Positions 44,626 to 53,133 of a stretch of DNA of 64,000 nt are shown one piece after another. This stretch comes from Pontibacter amylolyticus (lineage in GTDB: Bacteria > Bacteroidota > Bacteroidia > Cytophagales > Hymenobacteraceae), in assembly GCF_014638845.1 (NCBI RefSeq), contig NZ_BMFP01000003.1:248001-312000 (forward strand), written 5' to 3'. The notes beneath the pieces are model-generated. The model was given only the letters and a program-made list of their open reading frames with translations. It had not been told where the DNA came from and did no database searches. Every line of letters begins with the position of its first letter. The first letter of the stretch is position 1. Both the position numbers and the translations under genes were made by a program.

Positions 44626-46605
44626 CTAGCGCGCATTCATAATGGCGCTTTGGTGGTTGATCGATTCCTGGTGCACGGCTTTGAGGTACTTTTGAATAAA
44701 ATCCCGGCTCAGACCCAGTTTCCCTCCCCGCTCAAAGGACTTCTCCAACACCTCATTCCAGCGGGAGGCCTGCAGAATGGTCAGCTTGTTTTCCTTTTTA
44801 TACCGGCCGATGTTCTCCACCACCTGCATCCGTTGCGACAACAGGGTGAACAGCTCACTGTCGAACTGGTCTACCTGGCTGCGCAGCACCTGCAAGGTGT
44901 CATCCACCTCGGCTTTCCCGCCATAACCGTTTCGCAACACCAGCCCATCGATAATCTCCGCCAGTCGCGCCGGCGTCACCTGCTGTTTGGCGTCGCTCCA
45001 GGCATTGTCCGGGTCAATGTGGCTCTCCAGCATCAGTCCGGTATAGTTCAGGTCCAGCGCCTGCTGCGAAATTTCTGCCAGCAATTCCCGGTTTCCGCAG
45101 ATGTGGCTCGGGTCACAGATCATGGGCAGGTCGGGCATCCGTCTTTTCAGCTCGATGGGCAATTGCCATTGCGGCGCATTGCGGAATTTTGTCTCACCAT
45201 ACTTGGCAAAGCCACGATGGATGGCACCCAGTTTGGTGATGCCTGCCCCGCTCAAACGTTCCAGCGCCCCGATCCACAGCTCCAAGTCGGCGTTGATCGG
45301 GTTTTTGACTAAAAAAGGCACGTCTATACCTTGCAAAGCATCCGCAATTTCCTGCACCGAAAAGGGGTTGACCGTTGTGCGGGCCCCGATCCAGAGAATG
45401 TCCACCCCATACTTCAGGGCTTCCTCCACATGGTGCCTGTTGGCCACCTCCACCGCTATCTTCATGCCGGTGGCCTCCTTCGCTTTTCGCAGCCACTCCA
45501 GCCCGATGGTGCCAATGCCCTCGAAGTTGTTGGGACGTGTACGGGGTTTCCAGATGCCGGCTCGAAGCACATCCACCTTTCCCGTAGCTGCCAGTTGCCG
45601 GCAGGTTTCCATCACCTGCTCCTCTGTTTCGGCGCTGCAGGGACCGCTGATCACCAGTGGTCGCTGCAGATTCGGTAGCCAGGTGCTGATCGGGGCAATC
45701 TCCAGTTCCTCGCCACCTGTGTGCGGGCTTACAAAAGGCTTCTGCCGGTTCTTGAGTTCGATGCCATCCAGTATGCGGCTGACCTGGTTGGCTGTCGAGA
45801 TCATGTCATACGTTTCGGAGCTCAGTCCTTCGTCGATCGTTTCCTTGAAAAGCAGCAGCTGATCGATGTACGCATCGAGTGCCGCAGATACATGGCCAGC
45901 ATTCTGACTGAAGATGGGTGCCCACATGTCCGGGGAGCTTTTGGCCAGTCGCACGGTAGAGGCAAAACCACTGCCGGCCATGTTGAAAATGCTCTTCTCG
46001 TCTTTCTCGATCTTGAGCACCGTCAGGCCAAGGGCAAAGGACGTGATGTGGGATAAGTGCGAAACAAAGGCAATGTGACGATCGTGCTCGCGGGCCTCCA
46101 TGTGCACCGTTTCCATTTTCAGGGCGTCAAACACTTCCTTCGCTTTTTGGACAGCTGCCGTACCGGAGTCCTCCGCATTGCAAATGATGTTCACTTTGTG
46201 GTCGAAGAGCTTGTGATGCGCCGCTGCCGGACCAGTGTTTTCGGTACCCGCAATCGGGTGGCAGGCGACAAATTGCCGGCTTCGCGGATGCTTCGCGACG
46301 GCCTGGCAGATCTGCTCTTTCGTAGATCCCACGTCCAATACCACAGTGCCGTCTTTTACCTGATCCAATAGCGTTAGCACGATGCCCGGGGATACATCCA
46401 CCGGCGTCGCGACGATGATTACGTCACAGCTTCTTGCCAGCTCCTCCAAACTGCCCTCTTGCTGTATAATGCCGGCACTTTTCGCGATCCGGATGTGCTC
46501 CGGGTTGTTGTCTGTGCCGATTATTTTGCTGGCAACACCACGTTGCCGGAGGTCCATAGCCATGGAGCCCCCAATCAGTCCGATACCTACTACGCCTACG
46601 ATCAT
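44626..46605 (-). CDS. Trifunctional fusion: prephenate dehydrogenase - DAHP synthase - chorismate mutase
   Basis: A 659-residue cytosolic protein with three enzymes of the shikimate/tyrosine route. Residues 1-285 are a TyrA-type prephenate dehydrogenase: GVVGIGLIGGS (4-14), CHPIAGTENTG (His116) and FVSHLSHI. After a linker (286-312), residues 313-555 are a 3-deoxy-7-phosphoheptulonate synthase of the short AroA-beta kind: SGPCSAET, KPRTRPNNFEG (353-363), KNPINADLELWIGA, CDPSHICG (498-504). Residues 563-650 are an AroQ chorismate mutase helical domain with LRSQVDQFDSEL, QRMQVVENIGRYK. Bacteroidota commonly encode TyrA and the DAHPS-CM protein separately; here they are joined in one open frame. 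The ATG overlaps the stop of the upstream aminotransferase gene (ATGA). Confidence 0.92.
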   Translation of the reverse strand: MIVGVVGIGLIGGSMAMDLRQRGVASKIIGTDNNPEHIRIAKSAGIIQQEGSLEELARSCDVIIVATPVDVSPGIVLTLLDQVKDGTVVLDVGSTKEQICQAVAKHPRSRQFVACHPIAGTENTGPAAAHHKLFDHKVNIICNAEDSGTAAVQKAKEVFDALKMETVHMEAREHDRHIAFVSHLSHITSFALGLTVLKIEKDEKSIFNMAGSGFASTVRLAKSSPDMWAPIFSQNAGHVSAALDAYIDQLLLFKETIDEGLSSETYDMISTANQVSRILDGIELKNRQKPFVSPHTGGEELEIAPISTWLPNLQRPLVISGPCSAETEEQVMETCRQLAATGKVDVLRAGIWKPRTRPNNFEGIGTIGLEWLRKAKEATGMKIAVEVANRHHVEEALKYGVDILWIGARTTVNPFSVQEIADALQGIDVPFLVKNPINADLELWIGALERLSGAGITKLGAIHRGFAKYGETKFRNAPQWQLPIELKRRMPDLPMICDPSHICGNRELLAEISQQALDLNYTGLMLESHIDPDNAWSDAKQQVTPARLAEIIDGLVLRNGYGGKAEVDDTLQVLRSQVDQFDSELFTLLSQRMQVVENIGRYKKENKLTILQASRWNEVLEKSFERGGKLGLSRDFIQKYLKAVHQESINHQSAIMNAR

Positions 46606-47777
46606 GTTGTTTTTATTTTAGTATTTTTAAATGCTTTTATTCTTTCCAATGCTGTTAGCAGCTGCCCGGTATCTGCACAAAGCGACACCCGGATGTAACG
46701 CTGCCCATTCGTTCCGAAAATGAAACCGGGCGTGATAAAGACTCCTGCTTCGTAGAGGAGTTCCTCCACCAGCTGCTCAACCCTGACTCCTTCCGGTGCG
46801 CGTCCCCATACAAACAGGCCTACTTGCGCAGTGCTATACCTGCAATCCAGAACATCCATTAACTGCCAGACCAGCTTCCGTCGCTCGGCATACTGTGCAT
46901 TCAGTTTGTCAAACCAGGCCTGTGGTTGTTTCAGCGCCTCGATGGCGGCTTGCTGTATACCCAGGAACATACCGGAATCGACGTTGCTTTTCGCGATCAG
47001 CACATTGGCGATATGCTGCCGATGGCCGGCCAGCATACCAACCCGCCATCCGGCCATGTTGTGCGATTTGCTCAGCGAGTTCAACTCCAGCACATGCGGT
47101 GAGATACCCTTGACCGACAGGATGCTTTCAGGCTTGTCGTTGAGGATGAAACTGTAGGGGTTATCGTGGCAGAGTAGTATGTCGTGGCGCTCGGAAAAGT
47201 CGACGAGTTGCGACAGGGCGGCTTTACTTGCTTTAGCCCCTGTGGGCATGTGCGGGTAGTTCACCCACATGAGCTTTACTTTGCTGAGGTCCTGCTGCTG
47301 TAGTTCCTGCAGGTCTGGCAGCCAACCCATCGCTTCCCGCAGATCATAGTGCCGCACTACTCCGCCGGCAGCTTTGGTGGCAGCACTGTAGGCCGGATAG
47401 CCCGGGTTGGGCACCAACACCTCATCCCCGGCATTCAGGTAAGCGTTGGAAATATAGGTGATACCTTCCTTAGAGCCCATCAGGGGCAGCACCTCTGTTT
47501 CCGGGTCCAGGGCAACGGCATAGTTAGTGGCGTACCAGTCACTGAATGCCTGCCGGAGGGCTGATGTTCCTTTGTAACCCTGGTAACCGTGTGCATGGTC
47601 GTGTTTGGCGGCAGCGCACAGCGCTTCCACCGCCTGCTGCGGCGGCGGTAGGTCCGGACTGCCTATCCCCAGGTTAATAATGTTTTTGCCGGCTGCGTTG
47701 AGCTGTGCGACTTCCCGCAACTTTTGCGAGAAGTAATACTCCTGCACATCGCCGTATCTGTCTGCTATGTTCACCAT
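46602..47777 (-). CDS. Class I/II PLP aminotransferase of the aromatic operon
   Basis: A 391-residue fold-type I aminotransferase. Visible are NLGIGSPDLPPP, GYQGYKGTSALRQA, PNPGYPAYSAA, the Asp/Asn region CHDNPYSFIL and the PLP lysine in LNSLSKSHNMAGWRVG. It is the first structural gene of the attenuated operon and probably transaminates phenylpyruvate or hydroxyphenylpyruvate (or prephenate). Sequence style also resembles LL-diaminopimelate/alanine aminotransferases, so specificity is inferred from the operon. An ATG at 47777 was preferred to a longer frame because the extra 25 residues would read through the terminator region. Confidence 0.88.
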   Translation of the reverse strand: MVNIADRYGDVQEYYFSQKLREVAQLNAAGKNIINLGIGSPDLPPPQQAVEALCAAAKHDHAHGYQGYKGTSALRQAFSDWYATNYAVALDPETEVLPLMGSKEGITYISNAYLNAGDEVLVPNPGYPAYSAATKAAGGVVRHYDLREAMGWLPDLQELQQQDLSKVKLMWVNYPHMPTGAKASKAALSQLVDFSERHDILLCHDNPYSFILNDKPESILSVKGISPHVLELNSLSKSHNMAGWRVGMLAGHRQHIANVLIAKSNVDSGMFLGIQQAAIEALKQPQAWFDKLNAQYAERRKLVWQLMDVLDCRYSTAQVGLFVWGRAPEGVRVEQLVEELLYEAGVFITPGFIFGTNGQRYIRVSLCADTGQLLTALERIKAFKNTKIKTT

Positions 47778-47810
47778 CTGCTTTTTTTGGTGCTTATAAA
47801 ATGCTTTAAA

Positions 47811-47842
47811 TAAAAAAAGAGTCCGCCGGAAGGGGACTCTTT
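47811..47842 (-). terminator. Attenuator terminator B (proximal)
   Basis: On the minus strand AAAGAGTCC and GGACTCTTT (plus 47834-47842 and 47816-47824) form a 9-bp stem followed by a run of T. It lies between leader peptide B and the aminotransferase start. The loop contains CTTCC, complementary to GGAAG in codons 19-20 of leader B, which could build a competing antiterminator. Confidence 0.88.
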
Positions 47843-47867
47843 GTAAGTGCAAATCAACATCTTGCTT

Positions 47868-47948
47868 TTACCATAGAAATCCCGCCTGCTTCCTGCGATA
47901 GAAGTAGTAATAGTAAAAAGTAAAGTAGTTGTTCAGTTTCGTTGTCAT
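47868..47948 (-). CDS. Leader peptide B, Tyr/Phe-rich (26 residues)
   Basis: A short ATG frame on the minus strand whose residues 8-17 read YFTFYYYYFY; in total six Tyr, four Phe and a terminal Trp out of 26. Its stop codon (47868-47870) lies 25 bases before terminator B. This is the classic structure of an attenuation leader peptide: ribosome stalling at Tyr/Phe codons when charged tRNA is short would prevent the terminator and allow transcription of the aminotransferase and TyrA-DAHPS-CM genes. Tyrosine codons are mixed TAC and TAT. Regulation itself is inferred. Confidence 0.88.
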   Translation of the reverse strand: MTTKLNNYFTFYYYYFYRRKQAGFLW

Positions 47949-47958
47949 GTATTCACAT

Positions 47959-47982
47959 AAAAAAAGCCTCCGATCGGGAGGC
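47959..47982 (-). terminator. Attenuator terminator A (distal)
   Basis: On the minus strand GCCTCC-C-GATC-GGAGGC with seven following T (plus 47959-47965). It lies after leader peptide A and ends 10 bases before the ATG of leader peptide B, with no other gene to terminate on this strand. Confidence 0.85.
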
Positions 47983-48024
47983 CTCTGATTTATAGCTGAT
48001 TGTCAACCTATAGCATAGCCACCC

Positions 48025-48084
48025 TTATTTACATAAAGTAAAATAATAGCTATAATAGGCGATATGGATTTGCGCTTTGTTCAT
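48025..48084 (-). CDS. Leader peptide A, Tyr-rich (19 residues)
   Basis: A second short ATG frame on the minus strand, upstream of leader B. Residues 10-15 read YYSYYF; its stop codon (48025-48027) is about 42 bases from terminator A. Its codon content (four Tyr, one Phe in six positions) and position before a hairpin plus T-run make it a second attenuation leader peptide in series with leader B. The promoter lies further upstream, perhaps with TTTG at plus 48120-48123, but no convincing -7 box is seen. Confidence 0.75.
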   Translation of the reverse strand: MNKAQIHIAYYSYYFTLCK

Positions 48085-48283
48085 TTCTGTGGGCTAATAT
48101 CTGATATAATCCTTACAATCAAAAAATTAAGGCTGTTTTTTTTAGGGGCTCTTCCATAGAGGCAGGTATAAGCTGACGATAAACAGGTATAGATCAGCTG
48201 ATTTAAGCCAGTAAACGTTCTAATTCCAATGCAGTTGTGAGACACTCCGTTTTTAGCTAAATTGATCTTCTAAACCTTCACAA

Positions 48284-50170
48284 ATGAAAAGACTCATATC
48301 CCTTTGTCTCCTGGCCCTACCCCTCTTCCCGGCAACGGCGCAGCAGACCCAGAAGCCGGTGCTGCATGGCAAGAACTGGATGGCCATTACCGGCAAACCG
48401 CTTGCGGCCACTGCCGGTGCCATAACCTTCCAGAAAGGCGGTAATGCCGTGGATGCGGCCTGCACCATGCTGGCCGCCACCTGCACCATGTGGGACGTGC
48501 TGAGCTGGGGTGGCGAGACGCAGGCGCTTATCTACAACCCCAAAACCAAAAAGGTGATCGCCCTCAATGCGATGGGGGTCGCTCCTACCGGCGCTACTGC
48601 CAAGTTTTTCAAAGACAAAGGCTACAACTTTCCGCCGGAGAACGGCCCCTTGGCAGCCACCACACCTGGGACAGCGGGCGGACTGATGCACATGCTGGCC
48701 AATTACGGCACCCTGAGCCTAGAAGAGGTGCTGGCCCCCGCCATGGAATTGGCGGCCGGCTATCCGATCGAGGCGCAGACGGCCAACAGCATGGAAAAGA
48801 ACAAGGAACTGATCAAACAGTGGCCTTACAGTAAAAAGGTGTTCCTGACGCACCCGGGTGAGGAACGCGAGGCACCGTACGCCGGAGAAATTTTCGTGCA
48901 GAAAGACCTGCTGCAGACACTCACCAAACTGGTAGAGGCCGAGCGAGCAGCCCTCAAACAAGGCAAAAGCCGCAAAGAGGCCATAATGGCTGCCTACGAT
49001 CGTTTCTACAAGGGCGACATTGCCGAGGAGTTTGTGCGCGGCTCTAAAGAGCAGGGCGGCCTGATCACAATGCAAGACCTGGCGAAATGGAAGCCGATCG
49101 AGGAAGAGCCCATGATGGTGAATTACAAAGGCGTGGAGGTATACAAGATGCAGCAGTGGACGCAGGGCCCGACCATGCTGCAGGCACTCAACATCCTGGA
49201 GAACTTCGACCTGAAAGACATGGGCTACAATAGTACCCGCTACATCCATACCTTATACCAAGCCATGAACCTGTCCTTTGCCGACCGCGACTTCTATTAT
49301 GGTGACCCCTACTTCAAGCCGGCGGAGCCGATGAAGGGTCTGCTCAGCAAGGAATATGCGAAACAGCGTGCCAGTCTGATCCGCTATGACAAGAACGACC
49401 CCACCATTGGTCCGGGCGACCCCTACCCTTTTGAAGGCCGAAAGAACCCTTACCTGAAAATGCTGAAGAAGAGAGGTTACGAACCCGACACAGTGCGCCG
49501 TAACTTTGCGCCGACCCACGACCAGCGCACTGGTTCAATTCAGGAAGAGGCTGAATATCAGGACCGGCTGTGGCGGGGCACCACCACCATCGAGGCAGCT
49601 GACAAAGAAGGCTGGGTCGTGTCCATCACTCCGAGCGGGGGCTGGCTGCCGGCCGTTATTGCAGGCAACACAGGTATAGGTATGAGCCAGCGCATGCAGA
49701 GCTTCGTGCTCGATGCAGAGCTTAATCCGTTCAACGTGGTGGAGCCGGGCAAACGTCCGCGCGTGACGCTCACGCCTTCCATGGCGCTGAAAGACGGCAA
49801 GCCATACCTGTCCTTTGCCGTACAGGGCGGCGATACGCAGGAACAGAACCTGCTGCAGTTTTTCCTCAACGTGGTGGAGTTTGGCATGAACGTGCAGCAG
49901 GCAGCTGAGGCGGCCAATTTCAACACCAACCAGCTCTGGCTCTCGCTCGGCGGCACCAAGACCGACGACCGTAAGCCTAAGCCTGGCCATATCCTCCTCA
50001 ACGAAAGTACACCAGAGGCCGTGCGCAACGAGCTGAAGAAAATGGGCTATACCCTGAGCTTCGGCGGCCGCACCAGCGGACCGATCAACGCTGTCTTCTT
50101 CGACTGGAAGCACGGTAGCTTCTGGGGCGGCTCCAGTAACCACGGGGAAGACTACGGCATCGCCTGGTAA
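48284..50170 (+). CDS. Gamma-glutamyltransferase family protein, exported
   Basis: A 628-residue Ntn-hydrolase precursor with signal peptide (LLALPLFPATAQQ). The large-subunit region includes KGGNAVDAACTMLAAT and GLMHMLANYGTLSLEEVLAPA; the self-cleavage site is at about Thr433 (RGTTTIEAADKEGWVVSITP), leaving a small subunit of about 195 residues with ITPSGGW, GIGMSQRMQSFVLD, KRPRVTLTPSMAL and QGGDTQEQ. It should hydrolyse or transfer gamma-glutamyl groups in the periplasm, but several bacterial members of this subgroup act on other acyl substrates. Divergent from the attenuated aromatic operon. Confidence 0.92.
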   Translation: MKRLISLCLLALPLFPATAQQTQKPVLHGKNWMAITGKPLAATAGAITFQKGGNAVDAACTMLAATCTMWDVLSWGGETQALIYNPKTKKVIALNAMGVAPTGATAKFFKDKGYNFPPENGPLAATTPGTAGGLMHMLANYGTLSLEEVLAPAMELAAGYPIEAQTANSMEKNKELIKQWPYSKKVFLTHPGEEREAPYAGEIFVQKDLLQTLTKLVEAERAALKQGKSRKEAIMAAYDRFYKGDIAEEFVRGSKEQGGLITMQDLAKWKPIEEEPMMVNYKGVEVYKMQQWTQGPTMLQALNILENFDLKDMGYNSTRYIHTLYQAMNLSFADRDFYYGDPYFKPAEPMKGLLSKEYAKQRASLIRYDKNDPTIGPGDPYPFEGRKNPYLKMLKKRGYEPDTVRRNFAPTHDQRTGSIQEEAEYQDRLWRGTTTIEAADKEGWVVSITPSGGWLPAVIAGNTGIGMSQRMQSFVLDAELNPFNVVEPGKRPRVTLTPSMALKDGKPYLSFAVQGGDTQEQNLLQFFLNVVEFGMNVQQAAEAANFNTNQLWLSLGGTKTDDRKPKPGHILLNESTPEAVRNELKKMGYTLSFGGRTSGPINAVFFDWKHGSFWGGSSNHGEDYGIAW

Positions 50171-50190
50171 TCAGGACTGACCTAATCTAC

Positions 50191-50229
50191 AAAGGCCGCT
50201 CTTCATGCAAGAGCGGCCTTTGTGTTTTT
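50191..50229 (+). terminator. Terminator of the gamma-glutamyltransferase gene
   Basis: AAAGGCCGCTCTT (50191-50203) with AAGAGCGGCCTTT (50209-50221), five-base loop, then a T-rich run. Confidence 0.92.
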
Positions 50230-50728
50230 CTGACCTTTTTACAAATTATTTCTGATCACTCCTGTTTTTACTTATTAAATTTTTCCTATACTAATACCAG
50301 CCGAATATTATAAAAGGCTTTTATTTCTTCGCATATAACATCGAACAATGAGCATCAATATTCTTCATACAAAACCTTTATAATTGCGCTGGAAAAGATG
50401 TTTTTTATCAGTGAAATAGAATATAGTATTGCATCTGACTATAGCGTACTTAAGCACGAAGCATCTCCGTAAGCTGCGAAATGCCTTTTAAGAGATCTTT
50501 CAAAACACCTTAAAAAGATTCGCCCGAATAAAAAATGTGCAATTACGAATTCAACTTACTTTTGTTTCAGAATTAAACATAATTTAAATTAGCGAAAGAA
50601 TTATGGCTAACTGGCCATCCAATCTACCGCTCCTATACCTGCACTATGAAAAAGGCACAGACCCGATTATTTGATTTTCCGGACTGCGCTAGATCCATAC
50701 GATTTTAGTACCTATTACCAATTACAGT
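50222..50728. other. AT-rich 500-base spacer without a clear gene
   Basis: The stretch is strongly AT-rich. It contains the promoter box listed below and two very short frames (50603-50674, 23 residues; 50646-50708, 20 residues) with no leader-peptide character and no hairpin after them. I see no tRNA, no repeat and no protein of normal length. Confidence 0.6.
50557..50564 (+). promoter_or_regulatory. Possible promoter of the serine hydrolase gene
   Basis: TACTTTTG matches TAnnTTTG. The ATG follows 165 bases downstream, which would leave a long 5' leader. The -33 region is not clear. Confidence 0.4.
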
Positions 50729-52051
50729 ATGTGCAGAAGGTTGTGTGTCGCCCTGCTTCTGCTTTGCATGGTCGCATGCCAGGCAGGAGTCATCAGACCT
50801 ACTCATTCACAGACCAGATTATTAGAAGCAGGCTTGTCCTCTTTCTGGTTCGCATCAGAAAGATCCTCACAACAGACGACTGCCATAGCGTCCACGACGG
50901 GCGGTGTGGTATACCGCTCACCCACTGCTTCCCACTTTAGTAGTAACTCCGGAAGTACTGCGGCCCAGCGCAGCATCTATTACAATGTAACTACCCCAGA
51001 CGGGAGCGTCGTGCAGCGGCAGGCTATTCCGGGATCCGCTTACATGGAGTTTGACGAAACACTCGACGACATCATGCGCCGCTTCGACGTGCCGGGTCTG
51101 GCGGTCACCATCACCCGAAACGGGGAGCCGGTTTTTGTCAGAAGCTACGGCTACGCTGACCGGGAAAAAGAAGCGCTTGTGAGCGACCAGAGCCTGTTCC
51201 GAATTGCCAGCCTATCCAAGCCCATTACGAGCGTCGGCATTCTGAAGCTGATCCAGGAGGGGAAAATGACACTGGCAGACAAGGTATTTGGAGCGGAGGG
51301 CATTCTTGCTGAGGAATTCCCGGAGCCGTTTGCCGACCCGAACATGGCACTCATCACCGTTTACCATTTGCTCACGCATACCTCCGGGCTGACCAACAGC
51401 GGTGGCGATCCGATGCTGGCCGGCAATGCCGCCACTGCCCGGGAGATCATAGCAGAGCAACTGCTGAACCGGGTGCTGGAGCATCAGCCGGGCTCCACCA
51501 GTGTCTACTCCAACCTGGGGTACAGCATCCTTGGGCGGGTAATCGAAAAAGTGACGGGCAAGCCCTATCCGGATTATATACAGGAAGAGATACTGACCCC
51601 GGCGAAGGTTTTCGGAATGCGCATGGCGGGAGACTCCATAGAGCAGCAGGCGCATAACGAGGTGAAATACTACCAGCCCGAATACAATCCCTACTCGTAT
51701 AACATGGCACGTATGGACGCGCACGGCGGCTGGCTGTCGAGCACGGGCGACCTGATGCGCTTCATGGCCCTGATCGACCGCAACCCGGCCATACCTGATC
51801 TGATCGGAGACAACCTGCTACAGGCCACTTATTTAGGAGGCGACACCTGGACGCACTACGGCTCCCTCCCGGGAACCACAGCCGTACTCTCGCGGGTCAA
51901 CGACGAGTACAGTTTTGTGGTGCTGGCCAACACCCGCTACAACCGCTCCCCTAACCGGATTGCCGACGAGGTAAGCGACGCCCTTAAACAGAAGATCCTG
52001 TCCATGGAAAGCTGGCCGACGGAAGCTGAGCAGCTGGCGGCTAACGATTAA
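50729..52051 (+). CDS. Serine hydrolase, class C beta-lactamase/DD-peptidase fold, lipoprotein
   Basis: A 440-residue lipoprotein (LLCMVAC, Cys17). After an unstructured Ser/Thr-rich linker to residue 100, a penicillin-recognising domain shows SxxK at Ser161-Lys164 (ASLSKP), YSN at Tyr260-Asn262 (SVYSNLGYS) and an HGG-like AHGGWLSSTGD. These are the three motifs of class C beta-lactamase-like esterases and peptidases. The true substrate is unknown. It overlaps the convergent phosphodiesterase-like gene by 11 bases. Confidence 0.92.
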   Translation: MCRRLCVALLLLCMVACQAGVIRPTHSQTRLLEAGLSSFWFASERSSQQTTAIASTTGGVVYRSPTASHFSSNSGSTAAQRSIYYNVTTPDGSVVQRQAIPGSAYMEFDETLDDIMRRFDVPGLAVTITRNGEPVFVRSYGYADREKEALVSDQSLFRIASLSKPITSVGILKLIQEGKMTLADKVFGAEGILAEEFPEPFADPNMALITVYHLLTHTSGLTNSGGDPMLAGNAATAREIIAEQLLNRVLEHQPGSTSVYSNLGYSILGRVIEKVTGKPYPDYIQEEILTPAKVFGMRMAGDSIEQQAHNEVKYYQPEYNPYSYNMARMDAHGGWLSSTGDLMRFMALIDRNPAIPDLIGDNLLQATYLGGDTWTHYGSLPGTTAVLSRVNDEYSFVVLANTRYNRSPNRIADEVSDALKQKILSMESWPTEAEQLAAND

Positions 52052-52883
52052 CCGTACCAGGCAAGAGTTCCAGCACCGCCACCACTGGCCGGTGGTCGGA
52101 GGCGTAGCTTTCTGGCACCACATACTGTGACAGAACTTTCAGATTAAAGGCACGCGAAAAAACGATGTAATCGATGATGCGGTCGGGCCTGTCCTGCGGG
52201 AAGGTAGGTTCGCAATTAATCTGGCATGTACGCTGAAACGCCTGGTCGAGAGCGGCCATGGCGGGGCTGTCCGGCAGGTCGTTGAGGTCGCCGCCTAGGA
52301 TAAAAGGCAGTTGCTCAGACCCGGCGATGGCGTTGATGGTCTGCACCTGCTGCAGGCGGTTGGCACCGCTCAGCACGTCGAGGTGGGTGCTGCCAAAGCG
52401 GACACGTTGTCCCCCCGGCAGCTGCACGGTGGCCAGTGCCAGCACCCGGTCCTCCGCATTCGGTTCGGCTTCCTCTGGCAAGGGTACTTTCCGAGTATCC
52501 GTCAGCGGGTAACGCGACAGGATGGCCACCCCATACTCCCCTCCCCCAAAATCAATGGCCTTCGCAAAGTAAAAGTGCATTCCAAGCAGCTGTGCCAGCG
52601 CTTCCGCCTGGTTGGCATTTCCTGAACGCGCTATACCTACATCCACCTCTTGCAAAGCCACCAGATCAACCGACTCCTTTCTGATCACGTTCGCAATCGA
52701 CTCCAGCTCAACCACGTCCTTCTTACTGGGCGGATTCGCATGGCGGATGTTGTAGCTCATGACGCGCAGTTGTGAGAGGGCAGCTTCCGGTGTAAGGCTA
52801 GCTGTGCTTTGACGGGAACTCGGCGCACAGGCTGTCAGCAGGAGGCCACTTAAGAATAGTATACAGGGATAGAGCAAACGCAT
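52041..52883 (-). CDS. Endonuclease/exonuclease/phosphatase family lipoprotein
   Basis: A 280-residue lipoprotein (LLTAC, Cys19) with the EEP fold (DNase I/sphingomyelinase-like): RVMSYNIRHAN, VDLVALQEVD (metal Glu), FGSTHLDV, FILGGDLNDLPDS (catalytic Asp/Asn) and SDHRPVVAVL (catalytic His). Extracytoplasmic location suggests it cleaves phosphodiesters such as inositol phospholipid headgroups or nucleic acids. The ATG at 52883 gives a normal signal peptide; a (TATACC)5 array lies directly upstream and would read as (Ile-Pro)n if translation started further up. Confidence 0.9.
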   Translation of the reverse strand: MRLLYPCILFLSGLLLTACAPSSRQSTASLTPEAALSQLRVMSYNIRHANPPSKKDVVELESIANVIRKESVDLVALQEVDVGIARSGNANQAEALAQLLGMHFYFAKAIDFGGGEYGVAILSRYPLTDTRKVPLPEEAEPNAEDRVLALATVQLPGGQRVRFGSTHLDVLSGANRLQQVQTINAIAGSEQLPFILGGDLNDLPDSPAMAALDQAFQRTCQINCEPTFPQDRPDRIIDYIVFSRAFNLKVLSQYVVPESYASDHRPVVAVLELLPGTVNR

Positions 52884-52884
52884 A

Positions 52885-52914
52885 GGTATAGGTATAGGTA
52901 TAGGTATAGGTATA
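52885..52914. repeat. Hexanucleotide tandem array (GGTATA)5
   Basis: Five exact copies. On the minus strand they read (TATACC)5 and end one base before the ATG of the phosphodiesterase-like lipoprotein gene, in its 5' leader or promoter. Confidence 0.97.
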
Positions 52915-53050
52915 GCTTCGTAAATATAGCAATCTCTTGTTGTCACTGCAGTTCTCTCTCCCCTTCTTTTAGGTATAACCAGGTATAAATCAACACCCGC
53001 AGACCTTTGCCTGTGGGAAATAGCCTGCGAAACGTTCGGTTTCCAAACAA

Positions 53051-53083
53051 ATGTGCCAGAACCCCACAGGAGTTCCGGCACAT
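53051..53083 (-). terminator. Probable terminator of the susC-susD-phosphoesterase operon
   Basis: ATGTGCCAGAAC (53051-53062) and GTTCCGGCACAT (53072-53083) form a 12-bp stem with one G-T type mismatch; on the minus strand it is followed by the T-rich TTTGTTTGG. Some 50 bases past the metallophosphoesterase stop. Confidence 0.55.
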
Positions 53084-53133
53084 GGTTTCTATACCTGTCC
53101 AGGCAAATGACTATACCGGAGCATAAGCTATAC

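Noticed and set aside
48120..48200. Third attenuator leader (frame MEEPLKK) upstream of leader A
   Set aside because: Twelve residues without aromatic enrichment and without a following hairpin plus T-run.
50603..50708. Two mini-ORFs before the serine hydrolase as possible leader peptides
   Set aside because: No run of one amino acid and no hairpin with T-run follows, unlike the leaders at 48 kb.
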